The notes below the pieces were generated by a model. The model was given only the letters and a program-made list of their open reading frames with translations. It ran no database searches and was not told where the DNA came from. The translations under genes and the position numbers were made by a program. A DNA stretch of 64,000 nucleotides from Apostichopus japonicus (Eukaryota; Echinodermata; Holothuroidea; Aspidochirotida; Stichopodidae), in contig NC_092563.1 in the NCBI RefSeq assembly GCF_037975245.1, positions 24,522,960 through 24,586,959 of the forward strand. The letters are read 5' to 3'. Below are positions 14,001 through 27,800 of the stretch, one piece after another; position 1 is the stretch's first letter, and every line of letters begins with the position of its first letter.

Positions 14001-14011
14001 ATGAAACAATT

Positions 14012-14061
<50 letters not shown>

Positions 14062-17000
14062 GATATATATATGTACAAATAATATAATTATAAAGCAAGA
14101 TTCTTAAAATGGTTGAAACAGAAAATGAATTAAGTACTGACTGAAATGACTGAAAAGGGTTCTATTAATGATCAAACTGGATGAATATTGCAGTAAGATT
14201 AATGAAAGGATTCATGAACAGTTGAATTTTGAATTTCAGCAAGTTATACAGATTTTTGAGGTTTCTGCTGGATATAATCAAAAGGCCTGCAAGTGGGACA
14301 TGCAATGGATGTTTTTTTTTTTTTTATCATTTCCTAATTCTGTCCGTCATTCTGACGAAAAAATCACTTCTAGCAGCTGCATTCACAATTTTCTCTCAAT
14401 GAGGTGGGAATCTATCTTCAATATTATCTGGCCTTGAAAAACTGCTACCAAAAATAAATGTTAACACTGAATTTATTCCCTGTGAACCATTACAATGTTG
14501 CCCTCTACAGTTGACAGGATTCCACCCACGATTGCAAACTGTCCAACCAGCGGAGTAGCTATCACTGTTGAGCTGGGTGAAACTTCTGGACCTGCTTTTT
14601 GGCAAGCTATCACTGCCACAGATCTGTCAAATGTAGCAGACCTTGTGAGCCAAACTAATGCTCCAGGGGATTCTTTTATGCTTGGAATGACTACCGTCAT
14701 GTATATTTTTGCGGATGCTTCGGGGAATCCCGCCACATGTTCATTTACTGTTACGGTTACACCAGGTGAGTGGTACAAGTAGTTCACCATTTCAATCACA
14801 CTTTTTTTCACTTTGAACAAGGAAAAAAAAACGGTGATGGTTATTAAAGGATGACTTTGAGCAAACAATGATTAAAGTTTGATATGCCGTTGACTGTTAC
14901 AAAATACACTGCAATCAGTCCAGCTTGCATGCGTTTCTGTAGCATGTTTTTAAGATAAGACCCTTTAAGCAACGGTTCGTGGTTCATCAATTTAAGTGAG
15001 AAATAACTACAGAAGCATTTCTAATCCTCAATTGTTCCTTTCTGAAAACCTGATTGATATTATCATTTAAATGATTAAATTGACAAACAGACACTTTAAT
15101 TTTAATACTTATTGATGGTTTGGTTTATTGATTATCTGTGGTGGAAGGTCCAGGTGTCAGGTGTGAAGTGTTTATTGTTTTGGGATTAGGGGGATTAGGG
15201 GGATTATTGGGATTGGTGATGTGAGTGGGGCATAAATGACATCTGCTATATTTAGAGGAGGGCATGTTTAACTTCACAAATATATCCAAAGGTCTGACAC
15301 CTCCTTAGTTAGCTTCATCGGGATTATATGTTTGTGGTTGGGATTAATGTGCATTAATTTGCATTTCTGTTTATTCATGGTATTCTTTCTATATTAAACA
15401 AAGTTTAAAATCTTTCCCGTATTTGGCAGATATCAGAGTATGTCATGGTTTGGCATTTTCAGGTGATTTAGAGATTTCCCTCTGAATATTTATTGTATTG
15501 TTACTGTCAAATGCTACTTAAGCTGCAGTTATGCATCTTATAAATATTTACTTTCTGGGATTTTAGGGATGAATCTCGGTAATTTGATGATGTTTTTCAC
15601 AACATCCGCTGTGTCTAGTTCAGATATGTTTCTTTTGTTATCTAACTGATTTGGGTTTAGGCTTTTTTCTTTTCAATTTATCTTTATGGGATATATATAT
15701 AGAGATTACGTTCATTCTGTGTTTTTAATTGTATTCTTAGACCAAAACTCTACCTAACAGTCAGATATTGTTCTAATATTTATTTAGAAATTTGGGGATT
15801 ATTTGGGGATAAATGTTTACTCCTTTGGGTATATAGATTAATTGCATTATTTTCTGTATTCTGATGATTTTTATTTCCAGCTGTCTTTAGTCTGATCTTG
15901 GATAATGTAATTTATTATTTATTTTTGTGCTATCTAGGGGTTAATTTTTCTTATTAAGATGTAAGGTTTGGTTGCATTTTTATTCCCGAACAATATTTTC
16001 CTTTAATATTTCATGAATTGCTGAAAGTAGATTTTATTTTTCCTTATTAGGGTTGAATGTAATTCAGAATGCTTTGAATATATCCATTCCTTCATATTTA
16101 TGTGTCAGTCCAGATCGTTTTTATTTCGTAATAGCCTATATTTATATCATGACATCTCGATTCCATTCCTCGATGTCATTTATCTGACTTTGACCACGAT
16201 CAGAACAAAAATCTACTCCCGGCATTTCTGCTTACATGCAGCGGCTGAATGAGCGAACATGTCAATATCGCCACGGGAACGTCTCTGTCTTTATCTATTC
16301 CCACAGTGGATACACTTCCTCCCGTGATATCTGGTTGTCCTGGAGTCATCAGAGAGGTAGTGGAGCTAGGATCGCAAGGGACCATAGTGCTATTTCCACC
16401 ACCGACTGCGACAGATTTCTCCGGTGTTGCTACCGTCACGCCATCGCATAGGCCTGGAGTATTCTTCGAAGTTGGCATGACATCCGTGACTTACAGATTT
16501 GAAGATGCCACTGGAAATTTTGACGAGTGTACATTTGTAATCAATGTGGTGACTGGTAAGTTTGTTCATACTTGATTCGTGAAACTAACCATCTCGTCGT
16601 TTCTCTTCCGTCTGTTTGTTCTCTCGCTGTGACATTACGCAATCAAAGGGTACAGCTGTATGCTATAGGCTGCATGCCTTAAAAGTCTAGAAAAATTAAA
16701 AAAGGGGTAAGAACATGACGAATTAAAAGAGATTAAGTGATGACGTTGTAATGGTACCATTACATTCCTATTAGTAATATACCACAGGATGGAAAGTTAA
16801 GCTGAATAGATATTGGCAACCAATCCATCAGATGTTTGGGCAAGTGGTAGAGTTATTTACCAAATGATATCTTAAATAAACAGTTTCCAGAGTTAAGAAT
16901 GAAATGTTATGTAAGGGATATGTGAATAGGGATAACTCCAAACTTCATACTGCAAAATAATGTATTTTAGAAAAGGGATAATAAGCCATTGACGACCAAC

Positions 17001-20000
17001 ACATCAACCGCCTTTTCTTTTTTTGTAAGGTATTTACCCATTGCACACGATTTGCATACTCATGGTGATCAGGGTTGTCAGTTGAATTTCATGAGAATTT
17101 GATGCTGATGTTTAAACAAACCTCAATTTTAAAAATACTTAGATAGTAAAAATCCCACAAAATTTAAGGGAATTTGATATATTTGATAATAAATAATGTC
17201 ATAGCACCTCTTTTTGGCAAAAATGAATATAGAAAATAATAATTTGGAGGGTTGTTGGCTGCTTTTCCAGTCCCCCCCCCCACCCCCGCTCTTTCGTTTA
17301 TGGATCAGGATGACATATGAAAATAATATTACGTATTTGTTTGTAGCTAAGATTTTCATTGCAATGTTAATGATACAATTACAACTGCCCGTTCATTTCA
17401 TGCAGAGGACACAACAGCACCAGAGTGCGTAGGCTTGCCTGCCACCATTGAGTTGACCGTTGAGTTAGGCATGCAAGGTAGTATGGTAACTTGGGTACCT
17501 CCAACTTGCAGTGATAATGGGTTTGCATTTGTATCCGGTAGTACCTCAAGCCCTGGAACTTTCTTCATGGTCGACCCTACCGGTACTCTGGTGACGTACA
17601 CCTGCACTGACAATGTTGGCCTTTCTACAGATTGCTCTTTCCGTGTAATAGTCACCACAGGTAAGTACCATGTCGAAAGTAGGATGCTGAGAGGGCTGCA
17701 GCCTCTAGCAGCCAGGCTGCATCGGATATAATCTATGGTACTCCACAGTTTGAAGTAATAGGATCTGCAAGTCGTCAGATCCACAAGAAATGGAGTTTCA
17801 AATTATGTAGAATACTTGCCAGTAGTAGTAAAATTGAAGAACATGATATGACATCAAGAAACCTCTTGCGGCCCATACCGAACATTATGCCACTTTTAGA
17901 TTGATAAACTGCATGGCCAGTAAGATGTAAATTGTCCTTTTAGGTGAAAAGCCTGGAATTACATATCATTACAATTTCAGAAAAAATTACAAGCTTGAAA
18001 TCTGTTCATTGATTAGTTGGACATATCTTCAAACAGGTACTGACATGGCTTGGATTTTGTTGTTGTTTTGTTGTTGCAATCTTACATATTAATTTAATCA
18101 TATATTTTTTAAAACCTTAGTAACCTGCATTTAATCTTAACCTAAAATATATGTATGTGAGTGATATATGTGATTGATCGATGGACTCTTACCAACGTTA
18201 TGTAACCATCTATGAATCGTTTCCTTTCATATAGAGGACACTATTGCACCTATGTGTCAGGATGTACCAGTCAACACTATAGGAACAGTTGAACTCGGTA
18301 CAGGAACAGAAACCACTGTGACATGGCGGCCTCCTATGTGTGTCGATCTCTCTCCAACCACTCAGGTCAGTTCAGCTTCTCCGGGAGACTTATTCTCGAT
18401 TGGAACTACAACCGTAACCGTCACCTGTTTTGATTCCTCGGGCAACAACAACAATTGTGATTTCATGGTTACTGTAATAGAAGGTAAGTTTTGAGGTTGT
18501 CAATGTATGGTTATTGGTTTGTTGGTTGCTCTTCATATATAGATGATACTTTCTTTGGAAAACAAAGTGTAAGGTCTCCTGTTTCTTTGGGTTCTTTTTT
18601 AATGGCAATTGACTATACATTGCTCTTGTGTGAAAGATGCACCTCTTTGAGGTTAGATGTTAAAGAAGCTTTTATCTCGAAGGAGTACATGTTGAAAGCC
18701 AAGATTCTGTGTTGTTACTGCATTTGATGAGTTTTGGTGAAAGATTCTGCTTTTTATGAAACCCCACATCGTTAAGATTCAATGTGATCATTAATTCCTA
18801 AACATCCTGTGACCGTCTTTTGTTTCTTCTTTTTATCAGCTCTATTAGAGAGGGTTATTACAAAATGATTTACTGAGGTACTAATACTTGTTATGCTAGC
18901 TAACTATGGATGTAAGAGCAACATGAATGACGAATGCTCAAAAAATGCCTTGGTCAATATTCCATGCAGCAAGCCACACCCTTCTTCCCCCTGCTCCCAA
19001 CCTTCACACTTTATCCATATGGAAAATTTTAGAATATAAGGAAGTTAAACCAACCTAGAGTTGTAGTCTTGACTTCTTTGTGCTCTTATCTTACACAGTT
19101 GATAATACTGCCCCTCAGTGTGTTGGCGTCCCTGCGGGGGCATCTGCTGAGGTTGAACTTGGTATGAACACGCAGACAGTTACTTGGATTGAGCCAACTT
19201 GTATCGACGCCTCGGGGACTGCTGTTCTAACTTCCACTAGCTCTCCCGGTTCATCTTTTCCTGTCGGTGTCACACCAGTTATTTATACTTGCACAGATGG
19301 CTCTGGCAATGTTGGCACCTGTTCATCATTTGATGTTGTTGTGGTTGAAGGTAGGTACCTCTGTTTTCTTAAAATACGTATAATTTTTCCAATCTCTCTC
19401 TGAACTGATTTTTTTTCTTCAATGATTCCAACAAGGGAATTCCACCGCGGAAGTATAACATGATCGTTGAGAAGACATTCTTATAGACACTTTCAAATGG
19501 CAGTTTAAGGTGATAATGTAACTTACATAGTTAACCACATAATTCAGTTTTGGTTAAGTATCAAGCAGAACATTTTATTAACAAACCTGGAATAGAAACA
19601 ATGACACATGAAACTGACAGATATGGTTTGCATTCAGCGTGTTATCATACACAATATGTCAGTCCATTTATGACTCGTTGTAAAGGTATTTACCAAGAGG
19701 GCAGTCTACTAGATCTTATAATACTTTGATGTGTTTTGTTTTGCTTAGGAAGAACAGAAATATTGCATTATAGTTTTTTTTCTGTCTTTAATCTTAGCTT
19801 GTTGTAACTTAAGTTTCAACAGTAACAATTATCGTTTTTAGCCCATTACTTTTCCCCATATGAACATAACAATGATAATAGGTATAAAAAAAATAATAAT
19901 TCAATACCAGTTTTATTCAAGCCGATGTACTACTTTTTCTTTATCTTTTCTGTGTGTGTGAATCTTTCAGTGGATACGATAGCTCCAACAATTATGAACT

Positions 20001-23000
20001 GTCCAGTGGCCGGATCAGTTGGCGCTGTGATCGAATTGGGGATGCCAAATACTATGGTGGCCTGGCCTGAACCCACTGCAGCAGATCGCAGTGGCACAAG
20101 TGTTGCGCAAAGGTCACACGCACCAGGCTCAAGTTTCCCTGTAGGAGACACAACAGTCACTTACATCTTTCAGGATTCAGCTGGAAATACTGCCCCTTGT
20201 CAATTCACAGTGTCAGTTACTACAGGTAGGTTATTGACACATTTGCAAAATTTCTATCGATTCCTATACCTTTTTTTTTTTTTTTCTGAACTGAACTGAA
20301 GGTTTGCAAGATATGCAAGGGAACAATGGAATCTAATTATGTTAATGCAGTTTAATATATCAATTTTTTGTGTACTATGTTACGTAATAAGTATTTAGTC
20401 CACCTCATCAGTCTTGCTGTTATGTGAAGGTCGTAATATCCAGTCGGAGGTGTAAGCAGGATTTAAATACGGACAGGATGAGATTCGCATGTTGCCAGCG
20501 ATCACGTTAAGCGTGAGAATGGGTCGCCAGGTGTATATATGCAAGATATCTGATGATTTGTAACTTTGCACCTTCACCAAGGGTAATGGTAACTCAAGCC
20601 GGCCTCGTATTTCACAAATTTAGCAAGCTTGCTACAAAATGTGCCAGTGCTTTACAAATCAACTGGCTAAAATCAAATTTTCACCAGCATTTTTCCCCGA
20701 ATTACATCACACATCAGTTACTGTGCAGGCGCCCAATAATATTTGCTGGTAAATAAACTGTAATACAGGGCATTATGTTCGGTTCAGAGGCTGGTTCTCT
20801 GACTGATGGTTGTTTGTTATTAATGATTCATTAATGATGTTTATGGTTTTAATATCTGCTGGCATGTTGCCAAATATAGCCTGAATCGTGTGGTATGTCA
20901 AAGTCTGCATCCGCTTAGTACCCAAACTGATAAAGTAGGTCTAGACTGCATCAGACATGGTTTTTATTTGGAATCCTGCTTGAGCCCATTTCATTCATTT
21001 TGCAATTTCTTTGTTTTACTCTGCCTCTTGTACGAACGTTCCCCAACGAAAAGAATGTTATGTTATGTTTTGTATCTGTTTGGTAAATTATAATTTTCGT
21101 CATGAGCAGAAAACTGGTTATAAAAATGATTGATCCAGTTTGCAAGAGCTATTAAAGAAGTGACTATATTGGCTTGGATGGAATTCAATATCTTACAGCC
21201 TGCACTCCATAACATGAGTCTTGTTTGAGTCAATTATTTCTTTATTTCTTTCAAAATTATGTTTTTAAACAGTAATAGTAGTAACGGTTTGGTAACTCTG
21301 TGATCAAAGTTTCCCATATTATCCCGGTTGCATATTTGAGATACAAATGAGTGTCGATGATTCAGTGTGCAGCTTTCTTCGCTTCATAGTTAGGTAATTC
21401 TTCATCCAATGTTAAAGAGTTTCACATTCTAAGCTTGATTTTTAAATGACTTTGTATATATACAGGATTCTAATGTTTTTTTTTTAAGTTTTGAAAGCAA
21501 GTCCAAAAACATTGTCTCATGGATGGGTTGTATTCTTCAAGCAATAACGTAATACGACTTGTTATTTTCATCGAAGACGATCAGTGATAAACAATGACCA
21601 TTGGGAGTGAATTTACAGGCGTGAAAGAGACAGAATGTCTTATAGTTGGAAAGCAGTTTTGTTTCATCCAATCTGTCAAATGTGTATTGTACATGATTGA
21701 TTGATTCGGGCACCTAATTGCTGAACAAATGTTCTAATGTCGTCGTGCTTTTAACAATTATTCTTCCTGACATGTTTCATGTAGTTGACACAATGCCCCC
21801 TGTCATTACGGGTTGTCCAAATATGGCCTCTACAACTGTAGAACTTGGTATCAACGCTGGTGTCGTTACTTGGATAGAACCTACTGCAACAGATTTTTCA
21901 GGCGTTGCAGTTCTTTCTACCAGTGGAGGGGTTACCGGAGACATGTTTCCAGTTGGACAGACAGTAGTGATGTATACGTTTGTTGATAACAGCGGTAATG
22001 CAGCAGTTTGCACTATCATTGTGACCGTTGGCACAGGTGAGTCACAATCTTTAAAAGCACAGCCCTCTGTAGGCGGGGTTTCAGAGCTATGCATCATTTA
22101 AAATTAACAATCAGTCCCGTTTACAAGAAATGATATGGATGGCTTCTGACATTTTATTCAAAATATTCTTATGGTGAGATCTTTGTCACTGTCTCTATGA
22201 CTATCATGAAATACTTATTATTGTTTCAATTTATTTTAACAGCTCTTCAGATCCATATTCATGTTTAGAAGAAAATGTTCTGAATTTATTTCATACGATA
22301 TTCACTGTAAATTGTATAATAGAAATAAAGCAACTTCTGATGTAAAACGATGACTATATATTACACAGTTTGAAAACGCTCTTAAATAACAGTTTCCTCC
22401 AGAAAATGTACAGTAAACGTACAGTATTCTTTGTTGGTTAATTTTTTTTTTTAAATAATTATGTCTCATACCATGAAGAGACAGTGTAACTAAAGTATCT
22501 CCTCTACCCCAAAAATATGATTCCAGTTTTTTATAATCTGTTAGACTTTTGAATACACAATATTTGGCAACATTGGTATCCTTCCTATAGTTAAGAGAAG
22601 TCCAATAGTTTACGATAACTACGAGTATCCCCTCACTTCGCCAACTGTGTTATGTCTACCTAGCTGCACTGTTAGACACCGTAATTGCCATCTTTTGTAA
22701 GTAGAATTGTAAACACTTTTCCGATTGCAATTTTAATCTGCAAGACCTTAAAAAAAATGGTCAATATTTCCACAGTGAAAAAATGGAAACATCCATTTAG
22801 TATTATGTGAATTAATTTTAAACATTTACCCAAATTATGCACTTAATGTCAATGCATGCTGGTAGTCAGGCAAAAAATTTTCCCTTTGCTTCAAGCAATT
22901 TGTACTCCCGACCTTTACATGAATAACTTTCTATTTCTGATGGAATCTTATCACGATTGATGAAATCACATAGTTGAAAAACAAACAGAACTATAAAGTG

Positions 23001-24807
23001 CAGAGCAAATCAGCGAGGGTGGTATCATTTGTACCGTCGTCCATCAAAAAGTTCAACCTTAAATTCCCTTAGTCTCGCAAATTAAACATTTACCATCATA
23101 TCTGTCCTTCTTCACCCTTCTGTTGGTTTTTAGTTGATACCAGGAGTCCAGATATTTCTGGTTGTCCCACCAATGAGGTTGAGCAGGTAGAGCTGGGAAC
23201 ACCAGGGACAACTGTTACCTGGACCGAACCGACCGCTACAGATGCCTCAGGACGAGTCTCGCTGCAAGTTCGAACGCATGCGCCCGGGACTTTCTTTTTG
23301 GTGGGAAATTCGCAGGTTAATTATACCTTCAGTGATCCCGACGGTAACGAAGCTGTCTGTGCTTTTACTGTTTCTGTGGTGGAAAGTAAGTGAATGATCT
23401 ATTTGGTGTTTAAGTCCACTGTTACATTCTTGTAGGGCAATATATTTAATGATTGTGCTCTTCTAGGGGAAAATATTACTACAGTTGAGGCTAAAAGCCT
23501 ATTTATAGAAGAGGAGACATTGTCTTGTTACTTGTAATGAAGTGATGGCATGATATGGTGAACTTTAGCTGCAGCCGTCAGTAACGCTCAGTGAGTTCAG
23601 ATCCATAATGTGTCTACCTATTAAAGTATGGACTGACATCTTATGTAAAATTGCAATTCACGTGAAGGTGGTTTCATTCAAAATTTACAATATGAGTTGA
23701 GGAATTTATCCACAAATGTTACATGGTCCTTAACAAAGGTTGGACATAATGAATGGTATGAAGATAGGCAGTGGCGGAGCTAGGGGTATTGGTCAGGACG
23801 GGCGAGAATGGTCTGTAGGGGCGTTTTCGACACTATCTAAGCGGAGCGCCACCACTGGTTGGCGCGTAGCGTGCAGAAATTTTTCGGGTAAAGATACTCC
23901 CTAGATCTCCGGAAATGACCCTTTCCGGGCCTGGCTAATTTGCAGATAAACGAAGAATAAATAGGTGTCATCGCCAAATTACACCAACAAAATGTGACAA
24001 ATGTCAATAAGTAGATGAGAGCGCAATAAAAAAGACAATAATCTAGAATAAGAAAAAAGTTGTAAAGAGCTAAAAAGGGCGCCAGCAGCCCATTTTACTC
24101 CATCAGGGGGGGGGGCATCCGCCCCCCCCCTGACTGTATGGACGCTCCGCCACTGAAGATAGGTTTGAAATTACACACGGTTTTGACTAGAAAGTAGTAC
24201 TATGTAAAATGGCACTTGCTACTTACTTTCTTCCCCTCTTCATATTCTAAGTGTTCCCTGTTCAACATACATATAACTCTTATTATATCTGCAGTTGATA
24301 CAATAGGACCTACATGTGTTGGTGCACCTGCAAATGGTGTGATTGAAACAGTAGAACTAGGTCAGCCTGGTGCAATTGCTTCATGGGCCACAATATCATG
24401 TGATGATCGCTCCGGTGTGGCATTTGTGTCTGACTCCACCAGAATGTCTGGATCTTTTTTTACTCTCGGTGACAGTACTGTCACTGTAACCTGCCAGGAC
24501 GGCAGTGGTAATACCGGGACTTGCTCGTTTACAGTTACAATTGTTGCAAGTGAGTCGTATTTAATTAACATATACTATTTGTTTTTGAAAATACAATGCG
24601 TACATCTACTTTAGTACGAATAATTGTTTAACTTTAAATCCTCGTAAGAATCTGTTGTTTTGATTGATTCATGTGTATACATTTGAATCATTTCATATAA
24701 CTTTATATACAAACTCAAAGGATGCTATCTATTCATATCTTAGGCAACTGCATGATTGCAGCGAGTTTTGTGTTACCCTGTAAAAGAGATACAGTAATCT
24801 ATGTAGG

Positions 24808-24838
<31 letters not shown>

Positions 24839-27800
24839 TGTCAGATTGCTTCTACATAATCAGTGGTGTAGCAGGGAGTAACAGGGCAGCCCTTTGGAGC
24901 AATAAAAATGGGTCCCAAAAGAGAGTTAACATAAGCCAGTAGCCATGGTTAGGGCTTGGCTATGCCATTTGTAATATTTGGCACAAGATCTAGACACCTG
25001 GCTATGGCACTCTTAGGTTTACTGGACTGACTACCTTAATACTTGGTGGGCTCTAAGCAGGTTAAAGAAGGGGCCCATCTGGATATCTAGTTGAAAAAGT
25101 AATGGACCCTAAAGGGTACATGGGGCCCATCTGGTTTAGCGGCTGCATGGTCTTATATCAATAGTAGCCCCTTAGCCGGGATTCTTCAGTTTGGCATCAG
25201 CAATATGCTGTTTGTTTTGTGTTTGATCATTTTATACCATAGGCTGCTACTACATATAATATCTAGTCCAACTGGTTGCAGAATGCTTTGTCTGTGTGCG
25301 ATCGAATATTACATCTGACTGCTTGGAGAATATGTACATGAAAAATGAAATGAAAGTCAGATGTAATATTTAAAAATTTGCAATAATATATAGAGATGTT
25401 TGTAAAAATATAATACTACTACTAATTAGTATTTTTTAATTTTTAATTTTTTTAAATATACACGTACATCGGGTATTTTACACCATGTCAATTTTTGTTT
25501 TTCCTCCTTCAAATCTAGCTGACACAGTAGAACCAACATGTGCGCGCCTGCCAGGTAATGTTTTCCAGACCGTTGAACTTGGTATGCAAACTGTAGAAGT
25601 CACCTGGGTAGCACCTATTTGTGATGATTTGTCACCAACCACCGGCTCGAGTAGCCGAGACCCAGGGGATTCGTTCCCTGTTGGCGACACTGAAGTAGTA
25701 TTTACTTGCATTGACTCAGCAGGGAATCAGGGCTCCTGTTCCTTCACAGTGACTGTTCAAGAAGGTAATTGCATGTGTATATCTATTTCTAGATTAGTAC
25801 CACATCTTTAGCAGCATAGGTCTTTATTAAGGTCATTTAGATCTTATAATTTAATAGGTGGATGTAAATGGAACCCTTCCCTATAGTCATACCTCTTTCC
25901 TGGAATTGCTGTTGTGCAACATCATCGCTTAAAAGTGATTTTAGAGGCCTGTTTGAGCCTGTGATCCAGTTAAAGAACATGGACCATTTTCATGTGAATC
26001 TAGTAATGCGTAATGAATGATGTTCAATCCTGAAATTAATTTCTTGTTAATTAAAACCTGTACAGAGTTGATTTGTATTAGCTTACCTACAACTAGAAAA
26101 TGTGATAACCTTGTCCAGGCTAAGCATTCATCCCAAGGGACTAAGTAGGTAGCGCCATAGATATGACATTGGAAAGATTGCCGATGGTTTAATTGTTTTT
26201 CCACAGGCCGCAGTTAAGTACTGTGACAATATACTATGCTACCTGATACATCTATTCTTAATCACATTAGTTACATTTTTGTCTTCTTCATTTCTTTGTA
26301 CATTTTTGCCTCCAGTTGACACAACTGATCCACAATGTGTTGGTTTACCAGTTGGAGTAGGTGGAACAGCAGAGGTCGGTGGAATTCCTGGAGCTATGGT
26401 TTCTTGGATTCCTCCTACTTGTGTTGATCTCTCAACCACCACAATCCAGGGCAGCACGGACCCTGGGGCTTTCTTCCCATTGGGTAGCACTACTGTGGTG
26501 TACACATGCACAGATGCTTTTCTAAACCAGGGACAATGTTCTTTTGATGTTATCGTAACTACTGGTAAGTGTGTGTCTGATTTGTATATGTTACATTCAC
26601 GTGGTATATACAATCAAAGGGGACCTTTGCCACCTGAAATTCTTGACCACTAAAGTCATTTTTGATGTTTCTTTGTGTTCTTTTCTTCATTCCTTATGGA
26701 GTTTTTGCCTTCATTTCTTGCATGGGAGTGTTCTATTTTTGGTTTAGCCGTAATGCTTCTTAGAACCACTTTCACAACCCATAAATAAAATAAATGAAAT
26801 GAAGTGAAAGCCAGCCCATGTGTCAATTTGTTTGCAGTTACTATAGCTAAGTGCATGTTAGTTATACCAGTAAAAGTTACGTTCTCAGTAAAGAAAACAA
26901 CAAAATTAATTAGGCTAAAAGGGTCTTCTCTTATGCCTTCATATCGTTTATAAGTTTGATTTCTGCATTCAAGTCGGAAAAGATTTCTCGAGTTTCTCAT
27001 CATACTCTTATTCATATTTTGAATGGTTACACCATTTTTTGGGGTCCTGTACTTTTCATTCCATCATGGGCAATAATCTAAAATCGTTAAATTTTCTTTA
27101 TTTTTTTTAACAGTCGACACGACACCTCCGATGTGTACTGGCCTTCCGGCTGATATCCTACGATTTGTGGAACTAGGTTCTTCGGGTGATTCTGGAGTCA
27201 CTTGGTCGTTACCAACCTGTGCTGATGCTTCCAACTCAGGTCGTATATTGACCAGTAGTGCTGACCCCTTGGACTTCTTCCCCATTGGTACAACTGTTGT
27301 AACATACACTTGCATTGATGATGCTTCTCTTACATCCACCTGCTCCTTCGTGGTTGATATACAAAACGGTGAGATTATGAATATAACATACTAAAGCCTC
27401 TCTTAATTTACAATATTTTTTACAAGGTACCCGATTCGAATGCATGATAAAACGTCCGTCTCCTTCCGACAAGCGCATCGATAATTGCTAAAGGGGGTGG
27501 CAGAAGAGGGTACAAATAGGGGGGGGGGAAACGGGTGGGAGTGGCCACAAAAATTTGCAAGCGAAATGGGGGGGGGAGGGCATGTGAGTTTGGTTTGAGG
27601 TGGCAAACCATAAACTTACATCAAAACTTTTCAACAAAATGAAAGACATTGGTGGGAACATAGTCATTTTGGTACTAATTGTGAAGATACAGCAATATTG
27701 ACAATGTCAACTGATAACATTATTTGTCACAAATCTGCTGCCAAAATTTATGTAATATACTGGAATTTCTCTTGAAATCCTATTCATGTCTCTTTGTGAT

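Noticed and set aside
15180-15215. GGATTAGG-type run resembling telomere repeat
   Set aside because: Only a few imperfect units; ordinary simple sequence.
24862-25150. Left end cagtggtgtagcaggg of a possible old hAT element
   Set aside because: No convincing right terminus or target duplication; left as a note in exon 16.
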